This document shows positions 11,030-22,070 of a stretch of DNA of 64,000 nt, piece after piece. The stretch is from Dermacentor variabilis (Eukaryota; Arthropoda; Arachnida; Ixodida; Ixodidae). Every line of letters starts with the position of its first letter. Within the stretch, counting starts at the first letter, position 1. The position numbers were made by a program, and so were the translations under genes. Below the pieces are notes generated by a model. The model was not told the origin of the DNA. It saw only the letters and a program-made list of their open reading frames with translations, and did not search any database. The stretch lies in assembly GCF_050947875.1 (NCBI RefSeq), contig NC_134573.1:32688615-32752614 (forward strand), written 5' to 3'.

Positions 11030-14000
11030 TGCATTTCTATCGCTGTAGCCTCCTTTGCTGCCGACTACTTCACAGCGGCGCCACAGTTTCCTGTTTGCAT
11101 TAAGCAACGTGGCTTGCCAAGCGTGTGCCACAAAACATCATCAACTACGAGCAAAACAACGCAGCGTTCGCGCTGCTCATCTTGAACGGACAATGTAAAC
11201 GAACGAACGATGAAAGGTCTCCTTGCGTATCGGTGAGCGAAGATGTGAACAAAATCTTTGCACAAAGCCAGGGTAGAGCAAGACGGCGCATAAGGTGGTA
11301 GAGGTTAGAAAAACAGCGACGGTGTGATCATGCGCTGAGGAGGAGCCGTTTAAACTTGAGCAAACGAAGGCCGCCGAAGCAGCAGTACAAATATATTTTT
11401 GAAGTGTAGGCTTTAAAAGAAGTTCAAAGCTTTTTTCAAGTACTTCTCTTTATACGAATGTTGTCAGCAGCGCAAAAGTCGTTTGTGGCCTTTGATAAAG
11501 ATACATATAATTCTGACGTTTCTATTAGTAAATAGTCTGTTGAGGTTGCCATGTGTCAGGTCCTATCCAATGGGCGCAGGGATAGCAGGGGAAACGTAGA
11601 CGCGTCCGCAGTAGGGATTAATGAGAGGCGATTGGAAGTTTGCTGGCAGAAAAAGTATGGATGCCGCAAACACGGGAGGCGTACAAAAACAAAGTTCACA
11701 ATAGTGGTTAACAACTTAACACTGGGAATTATTTGTGTATGTGTGTTCTCATTTTTTTATTTATAGGTAGGACATTAGGCCAAAGAAGCAAAAGAAAGAT
11801 GGGATTTTCATAGAATCATCTATTCATTCATGCTAAACACATCAGCAAAAACAGTAGTTGAATCTTCAAAAGGTAACTACGTGTTTTAATCCCGCCACAG
11901 AGCTACGTGATAGCTGCTGCTGATCATTTATTGGAATTATCTTTAAAACGGGACGATCACAAATAATCACCTTGCCGGAGCACTTAGGTAATCAGCTATG
12001 TTGTGCGTGTTGTTTTCATTCTAGCAGTTTTTATTTCCCTTAAACTCATATACATAACTTGTACCACTACTTCTACCTCTGACGGATCCAGTTCTATCCA
12101 TCTCTTCCCAATTTTTGCTTCTTCCATCAACACTCTAAACGTTTCATGCTTACGTCGACTGCTGGCCGGTTAAAGCCTCCATCCGCTTTAAATCCCAGCG
12201 CTTCTGGTAGGGTACCCTTCTTACGGGCTTCGCTGGTGAAAATCTACCGCATTTCATAAGGATGTGCTGAATGGCCTACGAATTTTTCTGCAGCGGATAA
12301 ATCTTTTGCGAATGTACGCTCCGTCATGTTTCCAGAAAATGGCATTTTGCACGACATTTCTTGGTTGACGCAGCCAAACCGTCTGTCGTTGTTTAGTTCC
12401 GTGATGAATACACTAATACGGAACCGCTTTAAGTTATATGTGTATCAGTTCTCAATTGAGTGTATTCGAAAAAAATGGCTGCATTGATTTCTTGCCGCAA
12501 GCTTCGAGACGCTTCGAGAGCAACCGGCAAGACGCTTTGCCAACTGGACTTATTCGACGTGGTCAATTAAGAATGTTCCCTCGTGTGATGCCACTACCTA
12601 ATGTAGACCACTGACTACCCGCTTGTCGAAGAGAAAACTTTTTCGGGCACCTTTTCTGAAGACCAAATACACTTCCCTACAGGAATTGCTGACAATACGG
12701 AGCGACCACCGACTTTATTTATATAGATATTCATTTATCTCTCGTGAACGGGAGCTATCGCATGGCTATGGACATGTGCAGACATTGGTTTCGTTCTGCT
12801 CCAGGCAATTCCAAAAAGGCGCTCACGGCAGTGTGGACTTCACTTTTCTCGCAATACGCTTCTTTAATTTGGGTACAAAGCTGCCAAATCACGAATTCAA
12901 CGTCCTGAAACTCTTGGTATTTTTATAACGAGCCAAGAGGTGGCATCATGGAGCTTCACTGTGGACATTCACTTATAATTTATATGCGAATAAAGAAATT
13001 GTTGACTCTAATCTGTCGCATCGAGAACATTTCTTAATGAAACATATGTATTGCTCGGGCCCAGTTAGAAGTAATCAGACATTAACATATCAGCAATGCT
13101 ATACTAACATCGCAACAGCAGAAAATGCATCTTGAATTACACTTGAACTTTTCAAAATCTATATATTGGTTCAGTGCAAGCTCCGTTTGGAATCTACGTT
13201 GTGTGTTCATTGATTTTTGAAGAATAAACGTCTGGAAAGCAGTGTTCGTGTTCCTCTCAATACGCTAGATTAGGTCCGAAATATTGTGCAGCATTCTGCA
13301 ATCTTGGTATTGGAACTGAGCACAAGTCCCTCGTGTTCACTCCTTTATGCAGCAGAATGTCTTCTGGGCTAGTTGTACGTATTTGTGAACAAACAGTAAG
13401 CCGGTGAGGCGTGCATTCGTGCGCACAAGGCACGAGTTCACTGGACTTCAATTCATCGTATTTACTCGATAGTTGTGGCTGGATGAGCGCTGCACTTGCA
13501 TTCCCTTCATGATCCTTTTTTTTTCTTTTTGTCACAAATGAAGCACCCGTTCTTTTTGTGCACGCTCCCACTGGTTTCCATACAACAAACATAGGCAATG
13601 CACGGTAGATGCAAGGGTAGAGACAAGGTCGTGGAAAACGCGTACCGCACGTCTAAACCTCGAGCCAGCTGCGCTACATAATACCACACGCAGTGACGTG
13701 CCAGCGACTACTCGAGGGGTAAATTCCATGCGTGTACGTACGAGCTCATTGGTAACGGTTCCCAACTTAAGCAAACATACGTTCACAACAGGACGTGGTT
13801 GAGCAGCACGAACACATTTTGCAGGTGGAACGACACAGGATATAGGGGTGACTATCTTACGTCACTGGTGCCGCAATTACCTACTGAGATGTCGTAGTGG
13901 CCCCGGAAAGCATGCCAAATTCAGTTCAGCACAGTTGCGAGTGTGCACAGTCAACAAGTACTATCAAACGCACTCCACGCTATGCTACGCCCGCTGCGCA

Positions 14001-15724
14001 TGATCGGGCTTTCTGCCCCTAGAAATATGGCGACGACCACTTTAACATTCAGAGAGCTACCTACACTCTAGAAGTCTAGTATATAACCTCCTTGATACTA
14101 CTGCGCTAGCTCTGCTATATACCAGAAGCACTAAGACCAACCGCGTGCTCTCACATGACAATCACTGTTTGGTCGATACGCTTTGCTTGAATCGTGTTGC
14201 ATAATACCGTTTTCTTTTCTTCCCCCATGGATGGGACCATGAAGACAACGAAGCGCGGCGTCGCAAGAGGTCTCCTTGTCGAAGCCGGATGCCCCGCCAT
14301 GCTGATTCCTAGCGGTTTTTTTTCTCCTCCATGCAAAACAAATGGCCACTGGCGACAACAAGCTGAAGCGCTCCTTAAAGCTCCAAGCGGCGCGAAGTGA
14401 CATCTGCTCCAGACTAGTGCGTCGTTTGTTTGGTTTTAATTTTTGCGACACGGGAGTTACGCATCAGTTCATAGGAACCAAATTGACAATATAGTGTGAA
14501 GTAATATCGTTTGTATTAAAAAATTCAAACTCCAGAGTGTCTTTTGATATCTCTTGTACTTCATGCGGACGAGCCGGTGCTGCGGATTGGTGGCGCCGAA
14601 ATTTTAAGGGAATATTCCGCTTTCACTAAAGTTGGTGGTGACCGGTATTTTTCGAATAGAAAAGTTTTCCCTCTAAGCAGTCGAGGTGGTATCGGTAGTT
14701 CAATAAAAAAATTTACTGACCATCCCGGCCGTGCGAACGTGGATCTCCAGCGAATGTGCTGCAAAATCCCCGCTAAAGCTGTTGTAGGGTGCGCACTCTT
14801 TATTGATGATTCTGATGCTTCTTTTGAGCAACTTTTTTATTGAAACCTACGCTGTTTCCATTGTTGTATGCGTGATTCTAATGAATGCATGCATTGTTTG
14901 CATCACTTTACTGAGTGATTGTAGCCTCTGCATTACGAAGGGGACGAGCAATAGCATTTTTGCTCGCTTAGAGCCATTGCCGACGATGATAATTTTTGCT
15001 CACAGACGGCAAGAAAGTAACTCGCCATCCTGGACCTGTGAAATTGGATGTCCATGAAGCTGTTGAAAACCACCACTGTATTTTTCAAGGGCTGTACGCA
15101 ATACCTTATGGCGCTAATTTAGAGTAATGATTGGAATGGGAGCAATCGTAATCTTTACGGAAGGCCACCGACCATAGCGTTGCTGCAACAATATTGAAGT
15201 CAGTTGCTAGGATGGTTATGTTATAAGCAAGGCTAGAGAAGTCGCAACCCACGTCGCAAGCTGGTGTCGCCGCTGCAGATTGCGCATCAGTAATCTTTAC
15301 CGATATATGTATGCGTATTCGCACATTCTTCCTTCCTCTATTCCTCATAGGCTCCTCCAAAGTAGGGAAAGAAATTATGGGGATCCCTCTCACCGTGGGA
15401 AATCCATGTAAGCGAAACTTGGAGCAACGATAATTGGAGTTAATATTTATGGTGAATGTTTAGGTTCATCAATTTTAGTGCATCAAGGTTTAGTGCAATA
15501 CTATAGGGGTGAGTTGATTTTGAATGTTACTTTCGTGTACCACTTGTGCTTGTCTGTGCAAGTGCACTGAACACACAAGGAGGCGTGTTTGCTTGAGGCG
15601 TTGTTGTGCGCCATTGTTCATAGCATGCGAGAAGGTTAGAACTTTCATTGCCACGCACGGAGCAACGTTGAGCAGACCACATTAAGATTATGAGGCACGT
15701 GACAGTGGCGGACTCCGCCTGCGA

Positions 15725-15785
15725 TTAGGTGCACAGAAACATGAGTACACGAGCGTTTTTGCATTTTGACCCCATAGAATAATGC
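15725..15785 (-). mobile_element. SINE fragment (Ruka-like body)
   Basis: TTAGGTGCACAGAAACATGAGTACACGAG... followed by TTTTTGCATTTTGACCCCAT corresponds to the central body of the SINE at 20187-20400 (AGGTGCAC, GTACACGGGTGTTTT, GCATTTCG). The head and 3' end are not recognisable. Confidence 0.45.
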
Positions 15786-16574
15786 GTGTTCCGTGGTATG
15801 CGTCAAACCCGCCACCCCCAGCAACGCCGTTGCCACGAAACTAACCGCTGCAGGGGTAGATGTGTTGATTTCATTGTCGGCCACTTCCTAAGTGTCGTCG
15901 ACGCTGTCTGTGGTGGTTTAAATCCTGTTTTTCTCCGCACGCTCTACGTCAGTTGTCCGCTTGACCAATTTGCACTTTATTTTTGAGAAATAGTGGAAAC
16001 GTGCAGTGGGGCGCATCAAATTCAAATTTATCCGGTTCATCCGCAATTGGCTGCCGTGTCTGGTAGTAGCATTTCCTTGCCTCCTTACGTCGCCTTTCCC
16101 ACCCCCTCCCTGAGCCCCTTGTACAGCAGCTGAGAGCGAAGACTGCTATGGTGGCTATTCGCTAGTTTCCTGATTGCCGTCGGTCCTACTCATTTTCGTT
16201 CTCCTCTCGCTACCTCATCCGTGCCATTCTATTTACCTCCCCTCTGGAGTGTCGCAAGTTAGTGCAAAGGTCAGATAGTTTCTACAACGCTTTTGCGGGG
16301 ACTCGCAGATAATTAGAGCAGCTTACAGAACAGATGAAAAGGCTGTAGTGCCATGAGTGTGAAAGGAAATATCGTGAGACGCGCGCTCGAGGATAATCTG
16401 CGGCGACAACTCAGTTTCTGGTATGTCAGTGCGTGAGTCACGCCGCTTTATGCCACTCTCTGACCGAATGTATTAGACACTTTAGTGTGCTTCATGTGAG
16501 TCCTAAAGTTTTCATGCCCAAACCATAACCGGATTACGTGGCATGCCGTAGTATTCGACTCGGTATGAATTTTT

Positions 16575-16735
16575 AACCACTTCCGATTCTATAATCTGCG
16601 CCTAAATTTAAGCGCACTGGCATTCTTGCAATTCAACCATAAAGTACGGCCGCCGTGGATTGGTTCGAGCCCAGGACCTTTACCTCAGCAGTACAGAGCC
16701 ATAGATCCTGGGATACCGTGGAGTGTGTCACTTAA
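16575..16735 (-). mobile_element. SINE fragment with tRNA-like head
   Basis: On the minus strand a tRNA-like head ends with a B-box-like GGCTCGAACC (about 16656-16665). It runs into GGCGGCCGTA and a decayed body with AAATTTAGGCGCA. It is related in order and sequence to the SINE at 20187-20400 but strongly diverged. Confidence 0.5.
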
Positions 16736-17014
16736 AATTAGGTACTCATGAACGCAGCACTTTCTCCAGGAATTTATATGCCCTAGCAATGCCTTCGATG
16801 GCGTGGCAGGTTAGAGAAATTGTTTTTCTGAGGTCTACACTGGTGCGACACTGGTGTAGGTACTGGAGCCTGCAACCCCATGCGCGCAACCCCAAGTCGG
16901 AGCATTACACCCAGTTCCGAAGCTCCACATCTCGTTACGACTCCAGCGCACCGTTTCAATCGGGGCCTGCTCAGCCTGAGCCCGGACTTTCCTCCAGTTG
17001 CGACTCACACCAGC

Positions 17015-18200
17015 ATGGCTACATCATCGGAGCTTCTCTCTCCTTCACAAACGGCGTCAAGCCTTTCCCCGGAGACTCTTGAACATCCTCGCGTCCCCGA
17101 AATATTCTACGGCGATGCTTTTGAAGATGTCGAGGACTGGCTTGACCAAAACTGGAAGACTGGCTTGAACAAAAACTCACCCATGCTTATTTCGCGGTAG
17201 AGAACAGCGCTCGTAAATGGTACGCAGCATCGAAGCGATAATTTTCGTCGTCTGCTCCTCGATACATTCTTAAGCTCGCACGGGCTAAATTACGTGCAGG
17301 AAGTTATTGAGGCTCGTGTACAGAAACCTAACGAAACCGTCGCCATGTATGCGGATGATATGGCTCGTCTATTTCGCCGAGCTGACCCCGATATGATTGA
17401 GGCAAAGAAAGTGCGTCATCTGATGCGGGGAGTTAAGGAAGCCCTCCCTGCCGGTCTTGTACGAAAGAAGCCAACAACGGTCGATGAATTAATCACGGAA
17501 GCGACTGTCACCGAGCGGGCGCTTCAGCAACGTTGCCGCCACTCTGACCGACAGCCCAACAACACGTCAATCAGCTCCACAGCTCAAATGTTTTACTACA
17601 CTTCATTACGGGTCATGATTCGGGACATCCTGCGTAAAGAGATGCGACACCTCGGCATTTTGCCTGCAGATTCACCGGTCGTCTCCGTTGCCGAAGTCCT
17701 GCGCCAGGAGTTGCAGCAAGCCTTCTCCTCGCCAGCCCCATGTCCAGCAACACGTCCGCCGAGCTATGCCGACATGGTCCGACGTCCTCCCCCTTCAACG
17801 CCGGTAACGCCACTTCAGCGACGGCCCGTTTCCGTGCCGTGGTGGAAATGGGAGCCTGTGACATGACCTCCAGTTCGCCGCACCAACTTGTGGCACACGG
17901 CCGACCTTCAACCACTCTGCTTCCATTGCGGCGAGACAGTTCACATTGCCCGTTACTCCCATGCAGACGCTAGAACCGGCACCTTTCTGCCTTCCGCTTC
18001 TCTGCACTTCGACGACCGTCGCGCCCCGAGCAGTCATCAGCTGTGACCCCGCCAAGCAGCTTGCACGTCGTCGCTGGCAGTCCCATTCACCTGAGCTGTC
18101 CACTTCCTCAAACCCCAGAGTTTCACCGCTGACGTCGAAAGGGATGGTCGCTCCCTTAGTCCGCGCAGGGAAAACTAACGGCAACGACCTCTGGAGGGGG
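17015..18200 (+). pseudogene. Gypsy C gag, broken
   Basis: This is the structural protein of the retrotransposon capsid. The first Met at 17015 begins MATSSELLSPSQ. Typical Gypsy gag signatures follow (FEDVEDWLDQ near 17120; ETVAMYADDMARLFRRADP in the block 17294-17866). A stop near 17200 and a frameshift separate the first two blocks. The zinc knuckle near 17908-17950 reads CFHCGETVHIARYS: the first two Cys and the His are present, but the final Cys has become Ser. The product would not be functional. Confidence 0.75.
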
Positions 18201-18322
18201 GAGAGAGGTTTCGTTGCGTCGAGATGCTAAAAATACCCCCCATGCTCCCGATGAAGATGATATGACGACGAAGATTGCTAATGCGAATGAAGATGACATG
18301 ACGACGACGAATACTCTTAGAG

Positions 18323-19754
18323 CTGAGGTTAAACAGCGCGAAAACGACGAGAACACAAGGAAACAAATACCACAGACAAGCGCTGACTGCCAACTGGAAG
18401 TTTATTTGAAATTCACCGGGCATATACACCTTTTTCAGCATAGGCATGCGCATATCAGTCGCAAAAACTTCTGCAAATCAGCAACATTATAATTTTTCTT
18501 CCCAAAATGTGGACAAGGCAAGAGAGGGAGTGCTTACACATTTATCTCCTTCCTTTCTCATGTGAAATGCCTCTACTATTTCCCTTTCCCTCTTACCTTT
18601 TCCTTTCCCTATGAATTTCGTCTTTTCAAATATGGGGGTGCAGTGACACTTGTTACAGTGTCCGGCAAAATTACTCCCATAGCCATTCTTTAGGTTAGTG
18701 CTGTGCTAATGAGCGCTTTCATTGAAAGAGTGTGCCGTTTGACCTATATAAGATTTTTAACAGCTGAGCGGTATCTGATGGATAATGTTGCGCCTGCACT
18801 CAGTGAAACGAGTTTTATGATTTGTGGTTGCACAGGTGCCTTTCGCGCTTGTTCATACGATTACATATCGAGGACAACTTACATGGGGCACTGAAATCCA
18901 AATTAATATTGTGTCTTTTGGAAACATTCTTTAGATTGTGTGAAAACTAGTGTAGGTATGGCACCACGTGCACTTGTCTTTTTCTTTTCTTTTTGGGAAG
19001 TTTCGGAACTTCTCTCTTTCTTCAAAATGGCTTCGCATACTGAAGTGATCACAGAACTGGGAAAGCCTGCGTTCTGTAATCGCGCTATCTGATTTAGAAA
19101 ACTTTGATCGCACTCATGCTCACATGACTTACTAAGTGCTGCCTTAAAGAACGTTGTTGCTATGCCTCTCTTAATCAATTTAGAGTGTGCGCTGTCGTAG
19201 CACAACAAGGTTTTCTTAGATCTGGGATGATATCCTCAGCATACATGCTCGTCGAAAGAAAAACAGAGGTTAATATCTACAAACTGCATGCGGTTGTTCA
19301 TTGGCGATTCATAAGTTAACTTAAGTCCTGCCGATGAGTTGATGAACAAGTCCAAAATTTCTTCGACCACGTCATGAAGTGCATACAGGTATCTTTGTTC
19401 ATAACAGTTAAGCAGTCGTCAACATACCTAAACACTCGCGTTACAGGCATGTCCACCAACTTAGCAGAAATTACATTGTCAACCGAGGATAAAAAATGTC
19501 ACATAATAAATAAATGTCACATTTTTTATCCTCGGTTGACAATGAAAGTTCTGCTAAGTTGGTGGACATGCCTGTAATGCGAGTGTTCAGAAATGTTGAT
19601 GACTACTTAATTGTTATGAAGAAAGACACCTGTATGCATTATCATGACGCGGTCGAAGAAATTTCGGACTTCTTCATCTACTAATCGGGAGGACTTAAGT
19701 TCACGTATGAATTGCCAATTGTTGCACTCTTGCTCACGCAAGGCGTTTCCATTG
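18323..19754. mobile_element. Penelope-like element composite 1, inverted junction
   Basis: The left part (18323-19498) is a minus-strand Penelope fragment. Its 3' terminus carries AGACAAGCGCTGAC and CCAACTGG, as in the element at 35934-38899. The block 18903-19208 holds the linker between RT and endonuclease (SAHSKLIKRGIA; FLNQIARLQNAGFP). Further right it reaches the catalytic RYVDDCL. The right part (19514-19740) is a plus-strand fragment of the same RT region reading NVDDYLIVMKKDTCMH. The arms can be aligned over about 230 bp with roughly 85-90% identity and meet at about 19499-19513. TTAGAG at 18317-18322 and 19755-19760 may be the target duplication. Confidence 0.7.
19270..19740. repeat. 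Large imperfect inverted repeat centred near 19506
   Basis: The innermost part is close to perfect: GTCAACCGAGGATAAAAAAT at 19479-19498 is mirrored at 19518-19537. Outward the arms diverge, with substitutions and small gaps. Both arms are Penelope RT sequence around the YVDD motif. The divergence suggests that two different copies, or an old inverted duplication, are involved. Confidence 0.75.
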
Positions 19755-20186
19755 TTAGAGGTGTACTCGACATGACTCATGGGTATGCGGAAGTCCTTCT
19801 CACGAACTTCAGCAACGAACGCTGTCACATCCAGAAGGCTGCTGCAATTGCATACTGTGACGACATCACCCATATAAAATATTGTTTCGCTCTACAAGAA
19901 ACGACCGTGCCGCCCTCACCACCTTTGTTTGTCGACGTGAGCTCCACCCTGTCGCCTTTAGAGCGGCAGTGCCTATTTGAGCTGATAAACCAGTTCAAAG
20001 GTTGATTTTTGACTGCGTCAAGTGTCAAACGAACACCACTAACCAAGCGCCGTATCATCACGGATGATACTACGAGCCCGATTCGACAAAAACACTACCG
20101 TGTAGCTCCAAAGGAACGTGGAGAGATTAAAAAAAGGGAAGAAGATGCTCGAGGATGGTGTGATATAGCCTTTGAAAAGTCCGCGG

Positions 20187-20400
20187 TAAAACAATTAAAT
20201 TAAAGGGTTTAACGTGCCAAAACGACTTTCTGATTATTAGGCGCGACGTAGCGGAGAACTCCGGAAATTTCGACCACGTGGGGTTCTTTAACGTGCACCT
20301 AAATCTAAGTACACGGGTGTTTTCGCATTTCGCCATGGAAATGCGGTCACCGCGGCCTCGTGCTGAGCAGCCCAACACCATAGCCACTCAGACACCGCGG
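20187..20400 (-). mobile_element. tRNA-derived SINE (Ruka-like) in Gypsy C RT
   Basis: On the minus strand the head is CCGCGGTGTCTGAGTGGCTATGG, with the A-box-like TCTGAGTGG, then GCTGCTCAGCACGAGG. The body holds CGAAATGCGAAAACACCCGT, AGGTGCACGTTAAAGAACCC and CGAAATTTCCGGAG. The 3' end has TTTTGGCACG and an A/T-rich tail. The Gypsy RT reading (KSP | ASPVV) resumes directly on the other side. CCGCGG occurs at both edges, but because the SINE itself starts with it, the duplication length is ambiguous. Confidence 0.8.
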
Positions 20401-20791
20401 CGGGGGGCGTCACCCGTGGTATTAAATAAAAAGAAAGACGGCAGTTCGCGATTGTGCATCGATTACAGCAAGTTCAACCAGGTCACGAAGAAAGACGTCT
20501 GCCCTCTGCCACGCATCGACGATTCGCTGTACAGGCTGCGGTATGCTCGTTATTTTTCATCAATGGACCTACGAAGCGGGTTTTCGTAGATCGGGGTCAA
20601 CGAGAGAGGTCGCTAGAAAAGTGCCTTCGTGACGCTCTACGGCCTTTATGAATTTAAGGTCCTTCCTTTCGGTTTGTGCTAAACATCTCCCACTTTTCAG
20701 CGTGTAATGTACATCGTACTAGCAGGTCCGAAGCGGCAAAAATGCTTGGTCAATCCAGACGACGTCATAGTGTTCTCAGTCACATTTGCGG

Positions 20792-21033
20792 AGAGAGAGA
20801 GCAAGCTTTATTTTGTCCAGTAAGGGTTTAGCGTTCTGTCTTCGTCTTCATCGCTGCAGACGCTTGACCTTCTTAGCAGGGTTGGGCCCCTAGCCCAGGG
20901 CTCCACTGAGCCGCGTTGCTTCGCTTGCGTGCTGCACCATAGACCTTTGGCAGGCGAGCTCGCAGCTGGTGAGCCGGCTCTCCCACTGCTCCGCACTCGG
21001 GGTTTTGTGTTGGCGGAATGTGTAGTTACGCTT
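20792..21033 (-). mobile_element. 5'-truncated LINE 3' end in Gypsy C
   Basis: This is a 242-bp insert with target duplication ACATTTGCGG at 20782-20791 and 21034-21043. Read on the minus strand, it ends GACAAAATAAAGCTTGCTCTCTCTCT, a polyadenylation-like signal followed by a CT-rich tail. The 5' part reads as the C-terminal tail of a LINE ORF2 (EQWESRLTSCELACQR, then SGALG and a stop). Removing it restores the Gypsy reading DDVIVFSVTFAEHPSR. The LINE clade cannot be fixed from this short piece. Confidence 0.8.
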
Positions 21034-22070
21034 ACATTTGCGGAACACCCAAGCCGGTTACTCGCTTTTCTACAAGCCATAGGCTTGGCTGGCCTGACGG
21101 TATTAAAGCCCGAAAAATGGCATTTTGGTTTCAGTGAACTGTGCTTCCTCGGCCAAGTCTTCAGTCACGAGGGTGTACGAGCTGATCCAGACAAAATGGA
21201 CGCTGTGGCAAAGTTCCCCGCACCGTTCGACAATGAGGCAGTGAGGCCCTTCTTGGGGCTGTGCGGCTTTTACCGACGCTTTATTGCGAACTTTTCATGT
21301 ATTGCTATGCCGTTAACACGCCTGACACGCGACGATGTTCCCTTTGTGTGAGAGGAAAACGAGCAAGTAGCATTTAGCGATCTACGCCAACGCCCGCAAA
21401 TGCCTCCTGTTCTTGCGCACTTAGAGCAGCATGTTCCCACAGCACTTCACATGGATGCGAGCAGTATTGGTCTGGGTGCCCTACTGGAGCAGTGACAAGA
21501 CGACTCCGAAAAAGTAATCGCCTGCGCTATCCGAACTCTCTCTCGTACGAAGAAAAACTACTCGACTACCGAGAAGGAATGCCTGGCCGTGCTGTGGGTA
21601 GTTAACAAATTTCGCCCGTAATTGTACAGCCGTTCATTAAAGGTTCTCAGCGATCATCATTCTCTATGTTGATTGACAAACCTGAAAGATCCATCTGGCC
21701 GTCTGGTGCGCTGGAGTCTCAGGCTTCAGGAGTTCGGCATGACCATAATTTACAAATGAGGGAGCAGGCACACCTAGGCCGACTGCCTCTCGCGGCAGCC
21801 CGTCGAGTCCGCAGTTACGGATGACGTGGACGTGGTCGCTGCATTTCTGGGCGTTGTGGACGCCGTCACCATTTCACAGGAGCAGCGTCAGAACCCAGAA
21901 TTGCTCCCACTAATTAATTCCTTGGAAGGCCGAAGTAAAGACGATCCGCAACATATGCCAGGGGACTGCCGTCCTTTTATCTCCGGAATGACGTTTGCTA
22001 TAAGGACTATTACGCCAGTGGCAACACGTACCTGCTTGTCGTACCGGCATCACTTCGAAAAGATATCCTA

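Larger units (their letters stand above)
8677..16574. other. Long anonymous stretch, no gene supported
   Basis: No protein domain, RNA gene or spliced exon could be supported. Items inside it are listed separately: an A-run at about 8886-8900, the (TA)n array at 9899-9990, the hairpin at 10148-10234, the minisatellite at 10947-11029 and a SINE fragment at 15725-15785. Open frames of 100-165 codons around 9650-10160 are produced by the (TA)n array (Tyr-Ile repeats) and are not genes. Confidence 0.45.
19761..21900 (+). pseudogene. Gypsy C reverse transcriptase-RNase H, broken
   Basis: This is the polymerase region that would copy the element RNA into DNA. Visible parts are the pre-RT linker (MTHGYAEVLLTNFSNER near 19772), SPVVLNKKKDGSSRLCIDYS (20412-20470), PLPRIDDSLYRLRYARYFSS, and the active-site region reading NPDDVIVFS at about 20755-20780, where YLDD is expected. 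Next come KPEKWHFGFSELCFLGQ and the RNase H start (DASSIGLGALLEQ followed by a stop at 21496-21498). Further stops occur after 21350 and in the RNase H C terminus (about 21620 and 21760). A SINE and a LINE tail interrupt it. It is clearly dead. Confidence 0.85.

Noticed and set aside
10651..11103. 150-codon plus-strand frame with many Cys and His
   Set aside because: Cys/His spacing fits no zinc-finger pattern, and the frame runs through the minisatellite at 10947-11029.
20808..21080. 90-codon minus-strand frame as a gene
   Set aside because: It overlaps the 242-bp LINE tail in another frame and runs over the insertion junction into antisense Gypsy sequence.
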